This document shows positions 62,361-64,000 of a stretch of 64,000 bases of DNA, piece by piece; the stretch's first letter is position 1, and the number at the start of each line of letters is the position of its first letter. The stretch is from NCBI RefSeq assembly GCF_029223865.1, contig NZ_CP119520.1, positions 1,798,001-1,862,000 on the forward strand, read 5' to 3'. The notes beneath the pieces are model-generated. The model saw only the letters and a list, made by a program, of their open reading frames with translations, was not told the origin of the DNA and made no database searches. Both the position numbers and the translations under genes were made by a program. Source of the DNA: Telluria mixta. Lineage in GTDB: Bacteria; Pseudomonadota; Gammaproteobacteria; Burkholderiales; Burkholderiaceae_D.

Positions 62361-63901
62361 AACCGCCGCCCGGCGTCATCAACGCCACGTCCGCCCCCAT
62401 CTCGCGCCAGGCCTCGGCGCTGATCGTGCTGGCCCTGCTCGCGCCGTTCCTGCTGTACCTGGGCACCGTGCGCTCGATCGTCTCGGTGTGGAACAGTTCC
62501 GAAACCTTCGCCCACGGCTACGTGATCCTGCCGATCAGCCTGTGGCTCATCTGGCGCCGGCGCGAGAATTTCAGCCTGTACCCGCCGAAGCCCTGGCCGC
62601 CCGCGCTGCTCCTGCTGGGCGTCCTCGGCGCCGGCTGGCTCGCGGCCCAGCTGGGCGAGGTGCAGGTCGTGTCGCAATACACGTTCGTCGCGATGTTCCC
62701 CGTCGCCGCGCTGGCCCTGTTCGGCCCGCGCCTGGCCGGCTCGCTCACCTTCCCCCTGCTGTTCCTGCTGTTCGCGGTGCCGTTCGGCGAGATCTTCGTG
62801 GGACCGCTGATCCAGTTCACGGCCGACTTCACCGTGTGGGCCGTGCGTGCCACCGGCATCCCCGTGCTGCGCAGCGGCACCCGCTTCGAACTGCCGACCG
62901 GTAACTGGTCCGTGGTGGAAGCCTGCAGCGGCGTGCGCTACCTGATTTCCTCGATCACGCTGGGCTGCCTGTACGCCTACCTGACGTATCGCTCGGCGAC
63001 CCGCCGCGCCCTGTTCGTGGGCCTGTCTGTCATCGTCCCCATCATCGCCAACGGCCTGCGTGCCTACATGATCGTGATGATCGGCCACCTGTCCGGCATG
63101 GAGCTGGCGACGGGCGTCGACCACATCATCTACGGCTGGCTGTTCTTCGGCCTCGTCATGTTCGTCATGTTCTGGATCGGCAGCTTCTGGCGCGAAGACA
63201 CCGCCCCGGCGCCGGCCGCCGCAGCCGCAGCCGCATCCGTGGCACGCACGGCCGGCATGCCGCCCCGCCTGCCGGCGATGGTGATCGGCGTCCTGCTCAT
63301 GTGCGCGTTCTGGCCCGCGCTGGCGCTGATGGGCGAGCGCGCCAACCACGACCCGGTGCCCGTGCGCCTGGCCGACGTCGCCATCAGCGCGCCGGCGGCC
63401 GCCGACTTCGCCGACTGGAAGCCCTTCTACATGGAACCGGACGCGCGCTTCCACCGCGCCTACCAGGCCGGTGGCCTGCCCGTCAGCCTGACCGTCCTGT
63501 ACTACCGCAACCAGAACAAGGACAAGAACCTGATCAGCTCCATGAACCGCCTGAGCGGCTACGAGGATGCCTGGCACGAGGTCGAAGGCACGTCGCGCCT
63601 TGAAACCGTCGCCGGTACGCCGGTGACGCTGCACGAAGGCATCCTGCGCACGCCGCAGAGTGCGATCATGGTCTGGTCCTTCAAATGGGTCGGCGGTCAT
63701 TACACGGGCAGCGACCCCGCGGGCAAGCTGTGGCAGGCCGCGAACAAGGCGATGCTGCGCGGCGACGACGGTGCCGCCGTGATGCTCGCCGTCCCGTACG
63801 ACAACGACAAGGAACGCGCGCGCGCCGCACTGCACCGCTTCCTGGCCGAACAGGGCCCGGCACTGGACCAGGCGCTGAACGCGACCCGCACCCGCCAATA
63901 A
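62351..63901 (+). CDS. xrtA: Exosortase A fused to EpsI domain
   Basis: 516 residues. Membrane transpeptidase-like exosortase: about eight transmembrane helices (to about residue 275) with the catalytic Cys192 (EACSGVRYL), Arg237 (NGLRAYM) and His258 (GVDHIIYGW). The C-terminal part (about 330-516) is an EpsI/DUF3485 domain facing the periplasm, a fusion seen in XrtA of betaproteobacteria. Recognises PEP-CTERM tails such as those at 13034, 46863 and 48076. ATG 62351 overlaps the transferase stop by 10 bases. Confidence 0.94.
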   Translation: MFLKPPPGVINATSAPISRQASALIVLALLAPFLLYLGTVRSIVSVWNSSETFAHGYVILPISLWLIWRRRENFSLYPPKPWPPALLLLGVLGAGWLAAQLGEVQVVSQYTFVAMFPVAALALFGPRLAGSLTFPLLFLLFAVPFGEIFVGPLIQFTADFTVWAVRATGIPVLRSGTRFELPTGNWSVVEACSGVRYLISSITLGCLYAYLTYRSATRRALFVGLSVIVPIIANGLRAYMIVMIGHLSGMELATGVDHIIYGWLFFGLVMFVMFWIGSFWREDTAPAPAAAAAAASVARTAGMPPRLPAMVIGVLLMCAFWPALALMGERANHDPVPVRLADVAISAPAAADFADWKPFYMEPDARFHRAYQAGGLPVSLTVLYYRNQNKDKNLISSMNRLSGYEDAWHEVEGTSRLETVAGTPVTLHEGILRTPQSAIMVWSFKWVGGHYTGSDPAGKLWQAANKAMLRGDDGAAVMLAVPYDNDKERARAALHRFLAEQGPALDQALNATRTRQ

Positions 63902-63934
63902 CATAACGCGACAACGAAAACGGAAATCAAGACC

Positions 63935-64000
63935 ATGCGTGTACTGCACGTCCTCGACCACTCGATCCCGCTGCACAGCGGCTATACCTTCCGCACCCGC
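63935..64000 (+). CDS. Exosortase-associated glycosyltransferase, N-terminal fragment
   Basis: Only 22 codons before the window ends: MRVLHVLDHSIPLHSGYTFR and on. This N-terminus is typical of the PEP-CTERM/exosortase A-associated glycosyltransferase of the Daro_2409 type (TIGR04063), which usually follows xrtA. The start has weak spacing to GGAAA. No further claim is possible. Confidence 0.75.
   Translation, partial: MRVLHVLDHSIPLHSGYTFRTR

Overview
The window is about 64 kb of GC-rich chromosome. It most likely comes from an Oxalobacteraceae betaproteobacterium of the Massilia / Telluria / Duganella type. Three things support this: the conserved beta-proteobacterial housekeeping order (gpmA-envC-ctpA; rhodanese-grxC-secB-gpsA; mscL-Do protease-petABC-sspAB), a Tad pilus locus, and a full XrtA exosortase / PEP-CTERM locus. 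I see no rRNA, CRISPR, prophage or insertion sequence. There is one tRNA, tRNA-Thr(UGU).

Layout. 1-13 kb holds housekeeping genes: cell division and peptidoglycan (ctpA, envC), glycolysis (gpmA), redox and export chaperone (grxC, secB), lipid precursor (gpsA), a mechanosensitive channel and periplasmic protease, the cytochrome bc1 complex, and sspAB with the tRNA. 13-17.6 kb holds a PEP-CTERM protein, the RNA-repair pair rtcBA (rtcA carries a one-base frameshift) and two small envelope proteins. 17.6-28.2 kb is a Tad/Flp pilus operon on the minus strand. 28.6-31 kb is a diguanylate cyclase facing an HD-GYP phosphodiesterase. 31-39.4 kb is a LysR regulator, a giant indolepyruvate:ferredoxin oxidoreductase-type enzyme and fused isobutyryl-CoA mutase IcmF. 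39.6-46.7 kb is the PEP-CTERM-system TPR lipoprotein PrsT, then a FeeM-like N-acyltransferase, an E1/ThiF-like protein, a nitroreductase-like flavoprotein and a GT1 glycosyltransferase. 46.7-49 kb is a tandem pair of PepA-like PEP-CTERM proteins. 49-52 kb is a tight cassette of nucleotidyltransferase, HprK-like kinase and PqqD-like peptide chaperone behind a probable exported protein. 52.1-64 kb is the exopolysaccharide/exosortase locus (outer-membrane export lipoprotein, serine protease, chain-length regulator, tyrosine kinase, outer-membrane protein, ATPase, deacetylase, FemAB protein with a frameshift, glycosyltransferases, XrtA-EpsI fusion).

How the genes connect. The strongest non-obvious signal is in the promoters. 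All three PEP-CTERM genes and the HprK/PqqD cassette have a sigma-54 (-24/-12) promoter, and upstream of it a common element close to GTCGGAATTTTTTACA in the same orientation. Three of the four also have a perfect IHF consensus between the two. This fits the PrsK/PrsR-RpoN control known for PEP-CTERM genes in floc-forming betaproteobacteria. It places an uncharacterised three-gene modification cassette (RiPP-recognition-like PqqD, HprK-like kinase, nucleotidyltransferase), together with a plausible exported substrate, in the same regulon as exosortase substrates. I regard that as the most interesting candidate system in the window. The FeeM-E1-nitroreductase-GT1 group is the second.
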